From Pseudomonas berkeleyensis (GTDB lineage Bacteria > Pseudomonadota > Gammaproteobacteria > Pseudomonadales > Pseudomonadaceae): 64,000 nt of DNA. Location of the stretch: positions 5,291,001 through 5,355,000 of the forward strand of contig NZ_CP059139.1 of NCBI RefSeq assembly GCF_014109765.1. The letters run 5' to 3'. This document shows positions 10,123-21,331 of the stretch, piece by piece. How positions within the stretch are numbered: the stretch's first letter is position 1; each line of letters starts with the position of its first letter. The notes under the pieces are model-generated. The model saw only the letters and a list, made by a program, of their open reading frames with translations. It did no database searches and was not told the DNA's origin. The translations under genes and the position numbers were made by a program.

Positions 10123-10569
10123 ATGAGCAGCCTCCCCGAAGCCAGTCAGTTCACCTTCTTTCACGCCTTGCGCGTGCGCTGGGCCGAGGTCGATCCGCAG
10201 AGCATCGTCTTCAACGGCCACTACCTGACCTACGCCGACGTCGCCATCACCGAATACTTCAGAGCCTTGGGCGTTGCCTACCCGGCGGATCTGGCGCAGG
10301 ACGGCGGTGACTTCTTCGCCATCCGCACCCTGCTCGAATACCGCGCCCCGGCACGCTTCGACGATCAGTTGCAGATCGGCATCCGCAGCGCCCGCCTGGG
10401 CCGTTCCAGCCTGACCTTCGCTCTGGGCATATGGCGCGATGGTGAACTGCTGACCAGCGGTGAAATCGTCTATGTACATGCCGACGGCGCGACACGCAGC
10501 AGCGCACCGCTGCCGCAGTGGCTCAGGGAAAAGATCGAGAGTTTCGAGAAGACTCAGCCGCAGAGTTGA
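10123..10569 (+). CDS. Acyl-CoA thioesterase, YbgC-type 4HBT hotdog protein
   Basis: 148 residues with one hotdog domain. The motif RVRWAEVDPQSIVFNGHYLTYAD carries the catalytic Asp (VDP) and the HY(L)xYxD signature of 4-hydroxybenzoyl-CoA/YbgC thioesterases. It should hydrolyse short or medium acyl-CoA in the cytoplasm; the substrate cannot be told from sequence. Start 10123 (MSSLPEAS) is chosen because AAAGGA lies 8 nt upstream. Confidence 0.85.
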   Translation: MSSLPEASQFTFFHALRVRWAEVDPQSIVFNGHYLTYADVAITEYFRALGVAYPADLAQDGGDFFAIRTLLEYRAPARFDDQLQIGIRSARLGRSSLTFALGIWRDGELLTSGEIVYVHADGATRSSAPLPQWLREKIESFEKTQPQS

Positions 10570-10581
10570 GACGGTAAACGC

Positions 10582-11184
10582 TCATGGCTGGTTTCGAGGC
10601 CCACCGAACAACTCGGCCAGACGCGCCCGGTCAGCGGCGAAGCCAGCCTCGGCCTGGGTACGCGCCTCCTTGTAGCGGGCGATATCACGCAGCAGACGCT
10701 GCTGCTCTTCCTTGAGGTTGTTGATCTGCACCAGCAGCGGTTCCGGCACCTGACGCCCGGCCCGTTCATGATCCGCGGCCTGGCTCTGCAGGTTGGCCTG
10801 CTGAGTACGCACCGACTGCAGATTGCCGCGAGCCACGCTGGTGACACTGTCGAGCTCGGCCAGCTTGCGCTCGCGAGCACGGTCGACATCATCGAGATTG
10901 GTGTACAAACGCAGCAACTGGGCATCGCTGCTGGCACGGGCCTTGTCCGCCTGCATGCGGGCAAACTCTTCCGGCGTCGGAGCCGGCGGAATCACTCGCA
11001 CTACACGGCCCTGATCGTTGAGCACCTCGTAACCCTTGCCGATGAACTCGGGCGGCACACCCTGCCGACTGAGCACCGTCACGCCCTTGTCGTCGACGTA
11101 GCGATACAACTCGGCAGCCACTCCAGACAACGGCAGCAGCAGGCTACATAGCAGCGTACAGCGGGTCAGGAGCGGTGCAGGCAT
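10582..11184 (-). CDS. DUF4124 domain-containing secreted protein
   Basis: 200 residues. A signal peptide (about 1-23: LLCSLLLPLSGVAA) is followed by a DUF4124 module (ELYRYVDDKGVTVLSRQGVP) at about 24-65. A long charged helical region (about 75-195), rich in Ala, Gln, Arg and Glu, probably forms a coiled coil. An envelope location is likely. The family has no established role. It lies 20 nt downstream of pyrE on the same strand, so co-transcription is possible. Confidence 0.75.
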   Translation of the reverse strand: MPAPLLTRCTLLCSLLLPLSGVAAELYRYVDDKGVTVLSRQGVPPEFIGKGYEVLNDQGRVVRVIPPAPTPEEFARMQADKARASSDAQLLRLYTNLDDVDRARERKLAELDSVTSVARGNLQSVRTQQANLQSQAADHERAGRQVPEPLLVQINNLKEEQQRLLRDIARYKEARTQAEAGFAADRARLAELFGGPRNQP

Positions 11185-11204
11185 AGGACTACCTTGTGCT
11201 AGGG

Positions 11205-11846
11205 CTAGATTCCGTACTCGGCGCGATAGGCTTCGACAGCCGGAAGATATTGCTTCAGTTCAGCATCACCTGCCAGATATTCCAGTACCTGTTCGAGTGA
11301 CACGATGCTCACTACCGGCATGCCGAAATCGCGCTCGACTTCCTGGATGGCGGAAAGCTCGCCCTGACCACGTTCCTGGCGATTCAGCGCGATCAGTGTA
11401 CCGGCAGCCTGGGCGCCCTGGCCCTGGATGATCTGCATGACCTCACGAATCGCGGTGCCAGCAGTGATCACATCATCGACGATCAGCACACGGCCCTTGA
11501 GCGGCGCACCGACCAGGGTGCCCCCTTCGCCATGATCCTTGGCTTCCTTGCGGTTGAAGCACCAGGGCAGATCACGCTGATGATGCTCGGCCAGTGCCAC
11601 CGCAGTGGTCGCCGCCAGCGGAATGCCTTTGTAGGCCGGGCCGAACAGCACGTCGAAGTCGATGCCGCTATCGACGATGGCGGCCGCATAGAAGCGACCC
11701 AGTTGCGCCAGTGCCAGACCGCTGTCGAACAGGCCGGCATTGAAGAAGTAGGGGCTGGTACGCCCGGACTTGAGGGTGAACTGGCCGAAACGCAGAACCC
11801 CGCGCTCGATGGCAAAACGGATGAAATCACGCTGGTACGCTTGCAT
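11205..11846 (-). CDS. pyrE: Orotate phosphoribosyltransferase
   Basis: 213 residues. The PRPP-binding loop [17 protein letters not shown] lies near residues 130-146, and the [16 protein letters not shown] segment binds orotate. It catalyses orotate plus PRPP to orotidine 5'-phosphate in pyrimidine synthesis. It is divergent from crc with about 80 bases between them, the conserved Pseudomonas pyrE-crc arrangement. Confidence 0.97.
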   Translation of the reverse strand: MQAYQRDFIRFAIERGVLRFGQFTLKSGRTSPYFFNAGLFDSGLALAQLGRFYAAAIVDSGIDFDVLFGPAYKGIPLAATTAVALAEHHQRDLPWCFNRKEAKDHGEGGTLVGAPLKGRVLIVDDVITAGTAIREVMQIIQGQGAQAAGTLIALNRQERGQGELSAIQEVERDFGMPVVSIVSLEQVLEYLAGDAELKQYLPAVEAYRAEYGI

Positions 11847-11926
11847 GAAAAGTCTCGGGCGGCACGGATTTAGCTAATTGAGGTGAGCTCGGGTATCATA
11901 CATGCATGTGTTTTTGGGGGCCATTT

Positions 11927-12706
11927 ATGCGGATCATCAGTGTGAACGTGAATGGTATTCAGGCTGCGGCCGAGCGAGGTTTGCTCAGTTGGTTACAAGC
12001 CCAGAATGCCGACGTGATCTGCCTGCAGGACACCCGCGCCTCCGCCTTTGAACTGGACGACCAAGCCTTCCAACTGGATGGCTATTTCCTCTATGCATGC
12101 GATGCAGAAGTACCCAGCCAAGGCGGCGTGGCACTTTACTCGCGGTTGCAACCCAAGGCGGTAATCAGCAGCCTCGGCTTTGAAATGGCCGACCGCTACG
12201 GGCGCTACCTGCAGGCCGATTTCGACAAGGTAAGTATTGCCAGTCTGCTCCTGCCATCCGGCCGGGACGGCGACGAGAGCTTGAATCAGAAATTCAAGTT
12301 CATGGACGACTTCACCCATTATCTGGACAAGCAACGCCGCAAGCGTCGCGAGTACATCTACTGCGGCTCGCTGCACGTAGCGCACCAGAAGCTGGACGTG
12401 AAGAACTGGCGAGACTGCCAGCAATCGCCCGGATTCCTGGCGCCTGAACGCGCCTGGATGGATGAGGTGGTCGGCAACATGGGTTATGTCGATGCCCTGC
12501 GCGAAGTCAGCCGTGAAGGCGACCAGTTCAGTTGGTGGCCGGATAGCGAGCAGGCGGAAATGCTCAACCTGGGTTACCGCTTCGACTACCAGTTGCTCAC
12601 CCCCGGCATGCGCCGTAGCGTGCGCAGCGCACGTCTGCCACGCCAGCCGCGCTTCTCCCAGCATGCGCCGCTGATCGTCGACTACGACTGGATTCTCAGC
12701 GTCTGA
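11927..12706 (+). CDS. crc: Catabolite repression control protein Crc
   Basis: 259 residues, exactly the length of P. aeruginosa Crc, starting MRIISVNVNGIQAAAERGLL. The fold is that of exonuclease III-type endonucleases, but the motifs are altered: typical catalytic residues are not all present and the known protein has no nuclease activity. Crc acts with Hfq on A-rich target mRNAs to repress use of secondary carbon sources, and CrcZ-type small RNAs relieve this. An upstream in-frame ATG at 11906 exists, but 11927 matches the family start. Confidence 0.95.
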   Translation: MRIISVNVNGIQAAAERGLLSWLQAQNADVICLQDTRASAFELDDQAFQLDGYFLYACDAEVPSQGGVALYSRLQPKAVISSLGFEMADRYGRYLQADFDKVSIASLLLPSGRDGDESLNQKFKFMDDFTHYLDKQRRKRREYIYCGSLHVAHQKLDVKNWRDCQQSPGFLAPERAWMDEVVGNMGYVDALREVSREGDQFSWWPDSEQAEMLNLGYRFDYQLLTPGMRRSVRSARLPRQPRFSQHAPLIVDYDWILSV

Positions 12707-12717
12707 TCGACACCCAT

Positions 12718-12745
12718 GAAAAAGCCGGCATTTCGCCGGCTTTTC
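12718..12745. terminator. Bidirectional terminator between crc and the TPR lipoprotein gene
   Basis: GCCGGC (12724-12729) and GCCGGC (12735-12740) form a 6-bp stem, flanked by AAAAA on the left and TTTT on the right. It can therefore end transcription of crc on the plus strand and of the convergent TPR gene on the minus strand. Confidence 0.85.
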
Positions 12746-12758
12746 TGTATCCGCCGCG

Positions 12759-13445
12759 TCACTCTTGCGCCTGAGCCAAGCCCGCCTCCGCTTGCGCCAG
12801 CAGGTGCTGCACATGTTCGTCATCGGCGTAACGCTGGCTCAAGTCGAGCAGATGGGTTCTGGCCTGCTCGTACTCCTGCAAGGCAAGCAGGTTACGCACG
12901 AGGACGATCTCGGTGATGCGCCCCGGTTCGATCTCGTAGGCGGCCTGGTTGTAGATCAGCGCCTTGCGGTAGTCGACGTACTGCTCGCCGTTATCCCCGA
13001 GATAAACCAGCCCCAGTACATTGTTGGCCGCCAGATTGCGCGGTGCCAGGGCGATCGCCTGCTCCAGCCGCACCACCGCCTCAGGCACCTTGCCCAACAT
13101 CAGCTCGGCATCCGCCATGTTCACCAGATAGTCGTAGGAGCCCTCGGGATAGAACGCTGCAGCCTTGGCGGCGTATTCACCGGAACGCGGGTAGTCGCCC
13201 AACTCGTAGTAACCCAGCGAGATATAGCGCAAGGCATAGGCCTTCTGCGCATCGCTCGCCGCCGGGCTCGCCACCAGCTTCTCGAACTTGGCGATCGCCT
13301 GCTCGGACTGCCCATCATCGTGCAGGCGCTCGGCCTCGACCCTCAGCACCTGCAACTGCGCCTGCTCGGCAAGGCCACCCGTGGCCTCGCCGCATCCGCC
13401 AATGGCCATGCACAGCAACGCGGCGAGCAGAACCCGTACATTCAT
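12759..13445 (-). CDS. TPR-repeat lipoprotein
   Basis: 228 residues. A short signal peptide ends in the lipobox AIGGC (Cys18). The rest consists of tetratricopeptide-like helices (for example ALRYISLGYYELGDYPRSGEYAAKAAAFYPEG and AVVRLEQAIALAPRNLAANNVLGLVYL). Such proteins act as assembly scaffolds or chaperones at the envelope. The residue after the lipid Cys is Gly, not Asp, which favours the outer membrane. The partner is unknown. Confidence 0.8.
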   Translation of the reverse strand: MNVRVLLAALLCMAIGGCGEATGGLAEQAQLQVLRVEAERLHDDGQSEQAIAKFEKLVASPAASDAQKAYALRYISLGYYELGDYPRSGEYAAKAAAFYPEGSYDYLVNMADAELMLGKVPEAVVRLEQAIALAPRNLAANNVLGLVYLGDNGEQYVDYRKALIYNQAAYEIEPGRITEIVLVRNLLALQEYEQARTHLLDLSQRYADDEHVQHLLAQAEAGLAQAQE

Positions 13446-13503
13446 TGTCTTTCACCTTCCCTGTTCAGATCAGAGGGCCGTAGGCCCTCTCGATGTACAC
13501 GTC

Positions 13504-13872
13504 CTACTTCACCAGCCGCCAACTGAATGGGTAGCGATAGTTCTGCCCTTCATTGGCCTTGATACCGGCGATGATGGTCAGCACTAATGCCACCGCACAA
13601 ACAAGTAGCATCAAAGGAAAGCCAATCAGCACCCAGGCCAACAAGCCGCAGACCATCAGAGCCAGGCTTACAGTAATCTGGAAGTTCAGTGCCTCTTTGC
13701 CCTGCTCGTCAACAAAGGGATCAAGATCCTTCTTCAACTGCCAGACAATCAGCGGCCCCAGCACGTTTCCGATCATCGGTGCGAGAAACCAAAAGAATGC
13801 CGAATAGTGGCAAAACATGGCCCAACGCCGAGCAGCCGGCTCAGGCAATGGAGTCAATTGCTGATCGATCAT
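13504..13872 (-). CDS. DUF4870 membrane protein
   Basis: 122 residues with three hydrophobic segments (about 22-44, 68-90 and 90-108). The conserved patterns HYSAFFWFLAPMIGNVLGPLIVW and DEQGKEALNFQITV define DUF4870. It is an inner-membrane protein of unknown role. It starts 9 nt after the rph stop, so it probably shares the rph transcript. Confidence 0.85.
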   Translation of the reverse strand: MIDQQLTPLPEPAARRWAMFCHYSAFFWFLAPMIGNVLGPLIVWQLKKDLDPFVDEQGKEALNFQITVSLALMVCGLLAWVLIGFPLMLLVCAVALVLTIIAGIKANEGQNYRYPFSWRLVK

Positions 13873-13881
13873 CCTCTACGC

Positions 13882-14601
13882 TCAGTCTTTGAGAGCCACT
13901 TGCTGCAACTCGAAAATCTCGTTCATGCCCTTCTGCGCCAGCGCCAGCATGGCGTTGAATTCCTCGGGCTGGAATGGTGCGCCTTCGGCGGTGCCCTGCA
14001 CTTCGATGAAGCCACCGGCGTTGGTCATGACCACATTGAGGTCGGTCTCGGCCGCAGAGTCTTCCAGGTAATCCAGATCCAGCACGGGTTGCCCCTGATA
14101 GATACCGACCGAAACCGCCGCGATCATCTGCTTGAGCGGCTCGCCTTTCAGCGCACCACGCTTCTTCAGCACTTTCAGCGCATCGATCAGCGCCACCATG
14201 GCGCCAGTGATCGACGCAGTACGGGTACCGCCATCGGCCTGGATCACGTCGCAGTCGACGTACAGGGTGTTCTCGCCCAGCTTGCTCATGTCCAGTGCCG
14301 CGCGCAGCGAACGGCCGATCAGACGCTGGATCTCCAGGGTACGGCCACCCTGCTTGCCACGGCTGGCTTCGCGCTGGTTACGCTCGCCGGTGGCGCGCGG
14401 CAACATGCCGTACTCGGCAGTCAGCCAGCCTTGACCCTGCCCCTTGAGAAAACGCGGTACGCCGGACTCGACGCTGACGGTGCAGATCACCTTGGTATCG
14501 CCGAACTCCACGAGCACAGAGCCCTCGGCGTGCTTGGTGTAGTTGCGGGTGATGCGAATCGAGCGCAACTGATCGGCGGCGCGGCCACTGGGACGTTTCA
14601 T
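13882..14601 (-). CDS. rph: Ribonuclease PH
   Basis: 239 residues beginning [20 protein letters not shown], with the phosphate-binding segment GNRQ-like [29 protein letters not shown] and [19 protein letters not shown], diagnostic of RNase PH. It trims 3' ends of tRNA precursors and rRNA by phosphorolysis. Divergent from yicC with a 139-base spacer that should carry both promoters. Confidence 0.97.
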   Translation of the reverse strand: MKRPSGRAADQLRSIRITRNYTKHAEGSVLVEFGDTKVICTVSVESGVPRFLKGQGQGWLTAEYGMLPRATGERNQREASRGKQGGRTLEIQRLIGRSLRAALDMSKLGENTLYVDCDVIQADGGTRTASITGAMVALIDALKVLKKRGALKGEPLKQMIAAVSVGIYQGQPVLDLDYLEDSAAETDLNVVMTNAGGFIEVQGTAEGAPFQPEEFNAMLALAQKGMNEIFELQQVALKD

Positions 14602-14740
14602 CGAGCGATACCTACTTCATTAAGTGAAAACAGTGCGCATTATAGAGGCCGGGCGACTGCGGCGACATGACGAATTGGGTAGGGTCGGCTCACTGCGCTA
14701 CAATCCTGCGTTTTTCGAGCCGACTTCCGCGAGGTATCCC

Positions 14741-16278
<1,538 letters not shown>

Positions 16279-16372
16279 AACAGCGCTTCCATTGTCGCTG
16301 GTGATTTTTTAGACTATTCAGTCCGCTCGCCCGCTCGGGCCAAGCTTATCCGCACAAGTTACGAGGAACACC

Positions 16373-16636
16373 ATGGCTCGCGTTACCGTCGAAGATTGCC
16401 TGGACAACGTTGATAACCGCTTCGAACTGGTCATGCTCGCGACCAAGCGTTCGCGCCAGCTGGCCACCGGCGGCAAAGAGCCGAAAGTGGCTTGGGAAAA
16501 CGACAAGCCCACCGTAGTAGCCCTGCGCGAAATCGCCGCTGGCCTGGTGGACTATGAAGTCGTCGCCCAGGAAGACATCGTCGAAGAAGAACCGCTGTTC
16601 GCTGCCTTCGAGGAAGAGGCCAACGAGCCTCTGTAA
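16373..16636 (+). CDS. rpoZ: RNA polymerase omega subunit
   Basis: 87 residues, [30 protein letters not shown], the standard omega N-terminus, with an acidic C-terminal tail. Omega supports folding of beta-prime and forms one (p)ppGpp-binding site on RNA polymerase. It is followed by spoT 63 nt downstream. TACGAGGAA provides its ribosome site. Confidence 0.97.
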   Translation: MARVTVEDCLDNVDNRFELVMLATKRSRQLATGGKEPKVAWENDKPTVVALREIAAGLVDYEVVAQEDIVEEEPLFAAFEEEANEPL

Positions 16637-16699
16637 GTCGATGATGCCGGGTCGAAGTCGCACGGCGCAGGGCCACAGCTGCCAACGGGAGAGTCTCCC

Positions 16700-18811
16700 A
16701 TGGCTGGCATAGACGCTCTCGCCGACCGACTTTCGGCCTACCTCGGCCATGACCAGGTCAACCTAGTTCGCCGAGCCTACTTCTACGCCGAACAGGCGCA
16801 CGATGGCCAACGCCGCCGCAGTGGCGAAGCCTACGTGACCCATCCGCTGGCGGTGGCCAGCATCCTCGCCGAAATGCACATGGATCATCAGAGCCTGATG
16901 GCCGCCATGCTGCACGACGTCATCGAAGACACCGGCATCGCCAAGGAAGCGCTCAACGCGCAGTTCGGCGAAACCGTGGCCGAACTGGTCGACGGGGTCA
17001 GCAAACTGACCCAGATGAACTTCGAGACCAAGGCCGAGGCGCAGGCCGAGAACTTCCAGAAGATGGCCATGGCCATGGCCCGCGACATCCGCGTGATCCT
17101 GGTCAAGCTCGCCGACCGCCTGCACAACATGCGCACCCTCGATGCCATGCCGCACGAGAAGAGCCGGCGCATCGCTAAGGAAACCCTGGAAATCTACGCC
17201 CCCATCGCCAACCGGCTGGGCATGCACAACATGCGCGTGGAGTTCGAAGACCTGGGCTTCAAGGCCATGCACCCGATGCGCTCCGAGCGCATTCGCGCCG
17301 CTGTGCGCCGCGCTCGGGGCAACCGCAAGGAAATCGTCGCCAAGATCGAAGAATCGATCCAGATGTGCCTGCAACGCGAGGGCATGGAAGGCGAAGTGAT
17401 CGGTCGCGAGAAACACCTCTACAGCATCTACCAGAAGATGCGCGGCAAACGTAAGGCGTTCAACGAGATCATGGACGTCTACGCCTTCCGCATCATCGTC
17501 GACAAGGTCGACACCTGCTACCGCGTACTCGGCGCCGTGCACAACCTGTACAAGCCACTGCCCGGGCGCTTCAAGGATTACATCGCGATTCCCAAGGCCA
17601 ACGGCTACCAGTCGCTGCACACCACGCTGTTCGGCATGCACGGCGTGCCCATCGAGATCCAGATCCGCACCCGCGAAATGGAAGAGATGGCCAACAACGG
17701 TATCGCCGCGCACTGGCTGTACAAATCCAACGAGGACGAAGTACCGAAGGGCAACCACGCCCGCGCGCGCCAATGGGTCAAGGGTGTGCTGGAACTGCAG
17801 CAACGCGCCGGCAACTCGCTGGAATTCATCGAGAGCGTGAAGATCGACCTGTTCCCGGACGAGGTCTACGTGTTCACGCCCAAGGGCCGCATCATGGAGC
17901 TGCCCAAAGGCTCCACCGCGGTCGACTTCGCCTACGCGGTGCACACCGACGTCGGCAACACCTGCATCGCCTGCCGCATCAACCGCCGCCTGGCGCCACT
18001 GTCGCAGGCCCTGGAAAGCGGCTCGACCGTGGAAATCGTCACCGCACCGGGGGCCCGTCCCAATCCGGCCTGGCTCAATTTCGTGGTTACCGGCAAGGCG
18101 CGCACGCACATCCGCCACGCCCTCAAGCAGCAACGCCGCTCCGAATCCATCAACCTCGGCGAACGCCTGCTGAACAAGGTATTGGCCAGCTTCGACACGC
18201 ACCTGGAAAAGATTTCCCCCGAGCGTATTCAAACGGTGCTGGGCGAATACCGCCAGGAGGTCATCGAGGATCTGCTCGAAGACATCGGCCTGGGCAATCG
18301 CATGGCCTACGTCGTGGCTCGCCGCCTGCTGGCCGAGAGCGGCGACGATGCTCTGCCAAGCAGCGAAGGGCCGCTGGCGATTCGCGGCACCGAAGGCCTG
18401 GTGATGAGCTACGCCAAGTGCTGCACGCCGATCCCGGGCGACCCCATTGTCGGCTACCTGTCCGCTGGCAAGGGCATGGTGGTGCACATGGAAAGCTGCC
18501 GGAACATCGTCGACATCCGCCACAACCCGGAAAAATGCATCCAGCTCAACTGGGCCAAGGACGTTACCGGCGAATTCAACGTCGAACTGCGCGTCGAGCT
18601 TGAACACCAGCGCGGCCTGATCGCGCTGCTGGCCAGCAGCGTCAATGCCGCCGATGGCAACATCGAGAAGATCAGCATGGACGAACGCGACGGCCGTATC
18701 AGCGTGGTGCAGTTAGTGGTCAGCGTACATGACCGCGTGCACCTGGCTCGCGTGATCAAGAAACTGCGCGCCCTCAAGGGCGTGATGCGTATCACCCGAG
18801 TACGCGCCTGA
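16700..18811 (+). CDS. spoT: Bifunctional (p)ppGpp synthetase/hydrolase SpoT
   Basis: 703 residues. The N-terminal HD hydrolase domain has the intact HDVIEDT motif (about residue 72), so degradation of (p)ppGpp should work. The RelA/SpoT synthetase region (about 240-355) contains YQSLHTT. A TGS domain follows at about 390-450 (VYVFTPKGRIMELPKGSTAVDFAY), then the helical region, a conserved-cysteine region (YAKCCTPIPGD) and a C-terminal ACT domain (about 630-703). It sets alarmone levels in response to nutrient limitation. Confidence 0.96.
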   Translation: MAGIDALADRLSAYLGHDQVNLVRRAYFYAEQAHDGQRRRSGEAYVTHPLAVASILAEMHMDHQSLMAAMLHDVIEDTGIAKEALNAQFGETVAELVDGVSKLTQMNFETKAEAQAENFQKMAMAMARDIRVILVKLADRLHNMRTLDAMPHEKSRRIAKETLEIYAPIANRLGMHNMRVEFEDLGFKAMHPMRSERIRAAVRRARGNRKEIVAKIEESIQMCLQREGMEGEVIGREKHLYSIYQKMRGKRKAFNEIMDVYAFRIIVDKVDTCYRVLGAVHNLYKPLPGRFKDYIAIPKANGYQSLHTTLFGMHGVPIEIQIRTREMEEMANNGIAAHWLYKSNEDEVPKGNHARARQWVKGVLELQQRAGNSLEFIESVKIDLFPDEVYVFTPKGRIMELPKGSTAVDFAYAVHTDVGNTCIACRINRRLAPLSQALESGSTVEIVTAPGARPNPAWLNFVVTGKARTHIRHALKQQRRSESINLGERLLNKVLASFDTHLEKISPERIQTVLGEYRQEVIEDLLEDIGLGNRMAYVVARRLLAESGDDALPSSEGPLAIRGTEGLVMSYAKCCTPIPGDPIVGYLSAGKGMVVHMESCRNIVDIRHNPEKCIQLNWAKDVTGEFNVELRVELEHQRGLIALLASSVNAADGNIEKISMDERDGRISVVQLVVSVHDRVHLARVIKKLRALKGVMRITRVRA

Positions 18812-18879
18812 CACAATTCCCCTATTTGTAGCCTGTAGGCTGGGTGCTCGACCCAGTCAGTTCTCACAAGGAGCGATTC

Positions 18880-19260
18880 ATGAGCAAGACCGTCATCACC
18901 AGCGACAAGGCCCCCGCCGCCATCGGCACCTACTCCCAGGCGATCAAGGCCGGCAACACCGTCTACATGTCCGGTCAAATTCCGCTGGATCCGGTGAGCA
19001 TGGAGCTGGTCGAGGGTTTCGAAGCCCAGACCGTGCAGGTGTTCGAAAACCTCAAGGCCGTGGCAGAAGCCGCCGGCGGTTCGTTCAAGGACATCGTTAA
19101 GCTGAACATCTTCCTCACCGACCTCTCGCACTTCGCCAAGGTCAACGAGGTCATGGGCCGCTACTTCGAACAGCCCTATCCGGCTCGTGCTGCCATCGGC
19201 GTTGCCGCCCTGCCGCGTGGCGCGCAGGTGGAAATGGACGCCATCCTGGTCATCGAGTAA
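18880..19260 (+). CDS. ridA: RidA family enamine/imine deaminase
   Basis: 126 residues, with the Rid family segments [23 protein letters not shown] and [24 protein letters not shown]; the latter holds the key Arg. It hydrolyses reactive 2-aminoacrylate-type enamines formed by PLP enzymes. Start 18880 follows AAGGAG; the longer frame from 18844 lacks family support. Confidence 0.95.
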   Translation: MSKTVITSDKAPAAIGTYSQAIKAGNTVYMSGQIPLDPVSMELVEGFEAQTVQVFENLKAVAEAAGGSFKDIVKLNIFLTDLSHFAKVNEVMGRYFEQPYPARAAIGVAALPRGAQVEMDAILVIE

Positions 19261-19269
19261 GCCGTTCGG

Positions 19270-19286
19270 GCGGGGCACTGCCCCGC
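19270..19286 (+). terminator. Hairpin after ridA
   Basis: A 7-bp GC-rich stem GCGGGGC/GCCCCGC with a 3-nt loop, 9 nt after the ridA stop, followed by TCTCCC rather than a pure T-run. It is a plausible weak terminator. Confidence 0.45.
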
Positions 19287-19313
19287 TCTCCCTCCTCCAG
19301 CATGGAGATCGCC

Positions 19314-20045
19314 ATGCGTCTGCTTCCCCTGCTGCTATGCGGCGCCCTGCTCACTGGCTGCGCCAGCACGCCGAACAATGACCCGAGCGGCACCTGGATC
19401 AACCAGGCAGCCATCGATGCCGCTGTCGAAAGCGGTCGCCTGCGCGAAGCACTGACCGCCTATGGGCCGAACTTGGAGTGGCAGGTCGATCCGCAGCGCC
19501 AGCAGGCCGACTACAGCAACGGCTTCGAGCTGGCCGAAGGGCGCCTGCAAGCGCTCGACGAGGGTCGCTGGCAAGTCACCTTCTACGGCGACTACAAGGA
19601 GCAGTTGCAACTGCAAGGCGCAAAGCTGACCCAGGTTGCCAGCGATTACTGGCCTGAGCAGCAATTCGTCCGCGTGCCCCAGACAGGCGAGAAGTTGCCG
19701 CTGGGCAGCAGCTTCGAACAGGCGCTGTACCGCAGTTACCTGGGCGGTGACTGGCTGATCGAAGAAGGTCTCGGCCAGGGCGGCCTGGTGCGCTTCGTCC
19801 CCACTGGCGAGGTGCAGGGCCTACCGGGCGCCGAACGCTATGCGCTGTGCCTGGCCGGCGACTGCGCCGCCATGAGCGGTGAGCATGACAGCCTGTGGCT
19901 GCAGCTGGGCGATCAAGGCCAACCCTGGCTGTTCATCCATGAGGGCAACCAGCTGCGTATCTTCGAAGCGCAGAATCGCGCTCAGTTCGACGAGATGCCC
20001 CAATATCAACCCGGCCCTCAGCGCTGGTTGCTGAAACGTCGTTGA
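19314..20045 (+). CDS. Lipoprotein of unknown function
   Basis: 243 residues from ATG 19314, preceded by GGAGATCGCC; an in-frame ATG at 19302 is possible but has no ribosome site. The signal peptide ends in the lipobox LLTGC, then ASTPNNDPSG, so it is lipid-anchored in the envelope. The remainder is rich in Gln, Glu and Trp with repeated short strand-like stretches and no motif I recognise. No operon partner is obvious. Confidence 0.7.
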   Translation: MRLLPLLLCGALLTGCASTPNNDPSGTWINQAAIDAAVESGRLREALTAYGPNLEWQVDPQRQQADYSNGFELAEGRLQALDEGRWQVTFYGDYKEQLQLQGAKLTQVASDYWPEQQFVRVPQTGEKLPLGSSFEQALYRSYLGGDWLIEEGLGQGGLVRFVPTGEVQGLPGAERYALCLAGDCAAMSGEHDSLWLQLGDQGQPWLFIHEGNQLRIFEAQNRAQFDEMPQYQPGPQRWLLKRR

Positions 20046-20062
20046 GACGAGCCTGACAAGGC

Positions 20063-20680
20063 TCACCAGACGCCGAGCAACAGCCACAAGCCCAGGATCA
20101 GTAGCAACGCACCACAGCCACGATCCAGCCAGCGCACCCGATGCTGCAGCCAGGTGCGCCAGCGCGGCTGATCGAGCAGGCGCACCAGGGCCAGATCCCA
20201 GAACAGCACCACCAGGGTCATCCACGCCATCACCAGCCCCAATCCCCAGCCCGGCATCGCCGCCTCACGCAACACGCCGAACAGCCCTGCATAGAACAGC
20301 GGCAGCTTGGGATTGAGGCTGCTGGCCAGCACACCCTGGCGTAACCCCCGCCACCGGCTTCCCAGCAGAACCTGATCGCCCTGCGGCAGCGCCAGATCGC
20401 GCCGGGAGGCCAGCGCCTGCGCGCCGATCCAGACGAAGTAAAACCCGCCAAGCGCCTGCACTCCACGCCACAGCCAGCCGCCTTCGCCCGGCAACAAGCC
20501 CAGCACGAACAGCACCAGCAACATGCTCAGCAGATTGGCCAGGGCGATGCCCCAGGCACAGCCATCCGCCTGACGCCGCCCCTTGGCCAGTGCAGTGCGA
20601 ATCAACAGGAAGAAATCCGGCCCCGGCGAGAGCAGGGCTGCGAAATGGGTACCGGCCACCAGCAGAAACAACGCGAACAT
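20063..20680 (-). CDS. LysE/RhtB family amino acid exporter
   Basis: 205 residues with five to six hydrophobic segments. The N-terminal hallmark is FALLSPGPDFFLLIRTALAKGRR, and the GLRQGVLASSLNPKLPLFY motif lies in the middle; both are diagnostic of LysE/RhtB. It should export an amino acid or analogue across the inner membrane; the substrate is unknown. Start 20680 follows GGAGGTGTC. Confidence 0.88.
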   Translation of the reverse strand: MFALFLLVAGTHFAALLSPGPDFFLLIRTALAKGRRQADGCAWGIALANLLSMLLVLFVLGLLPGEGGWLWRGVQALGGFYFVWIGAQALASRRDLALPQGDQVLLGSRWRGLRQGVLASSLNPKLPLFYAGLFGVLREAAMPGWGLGLVMAWMTLVVLFWDLALVRLLDQPRWRTWLQHRVRWLDRGCGALLLILGLWLLLGVW

Positions 20681-20755
20681 GACACCTCCGTTTGGCGGAG
20701 GCAGTGTCGGCAAGGCGGGAGCCGGTGTATTGGAAAAAACTCAGAGGTACCAGTG

Positions 20756-21331
20756 ATGCAACTTCCGCCATTCCATGTACTGACCGGCGGCCCCGGCAGC
20801 GGCAAAAGCAGTTTGCTGGCGGCGTTGGCGCAAACCGGTCACAACGTCGTCGAAGAAGCCGGGCGGGCAATCATCCGCGATCAACAGATCATCGACGGCC
20901 ATGGCCTGCCCTGGCGAGAACCGCTGCTGTTCGCCGAACTGATGCTGGCCTGGGAACTGCGTGCCCATCGTCAGGCACTGGCGCTGAGGGGGCCGGTATT
21001 CTTCGATCGCGGCCTGGTGGACGTGATCGGCTACCTGCGCCTGAGCGGCCTGCCGGTAGCCCGCCACCTGCTGCTAGCGGCACGCCAGCTACGTTACCAA
21101 CCGCAGGTGTTCCTGCTGCCGCACTGGCCGCAGATCTACTGCAATGATGCCGAGCGTCGCCAGGATGCTACCGAGGCCGAGCGAACCGCCGAGGTGATGC
21201 GGGAGGTCTATGCGGACTTCGGCTATCAGCTCATCGACGTGCCACCGGACAGCCTGGAGCAACGCCGCGATTTCGTCCTGCAGCACTGCGGTCTCACCCC
21301 TGGGCCAAGGTGCGGAAACGCCCCGGCGTGA
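20756..21331 (+). CDS. P-loop ATPase/kinase-like protein (AAA_28)
   Basis: 191 residues. The Walker A motif GGPGSGKSSLLAAL is at about residues 11-24. VVEEAGRAIIRDQQIIDGHGLPWRE and PVFFDRGLVDVIGYLRL follow, typical of the AAA_28 group of predicted NTPases. The FDRG Asp is the likely Walker B or metal residue. The substrate is unknown. It starts 76 nt from the divergent exporter, and its last 38 nt overlap the 3' end of the convergent AraC gene. Confidence 0.75.
   Translation: MQLPPFHVLTGGPGSGKSSLLAALAQTGHNVVEEAGRAIIRDQQIIDGHGLPWREPLLFAELMLAWELRAHRQALALRGPVFFDRGLVDVIGYLRLSGLPVARHLLLAARQLRYQPQVFLLPHWPQIYCNDAERRQDATEAERTAEVMREVYADFGYQLIDVPPDSLEQRRDFVLQHCGLTPGPRCGNAPA

Noticed and set aside
9875..10126. 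83-codon frame after argB
   Set aside because: It is built from the REP-like palindrome and the GTAGGGTGCGC repeat, so it is not a plausible protein.
16763..18607. 614-codon antisense frame opposite spoT
   Set aside because: Shadow of spoT codon usage, with no recognisable domain and no ribosome site.
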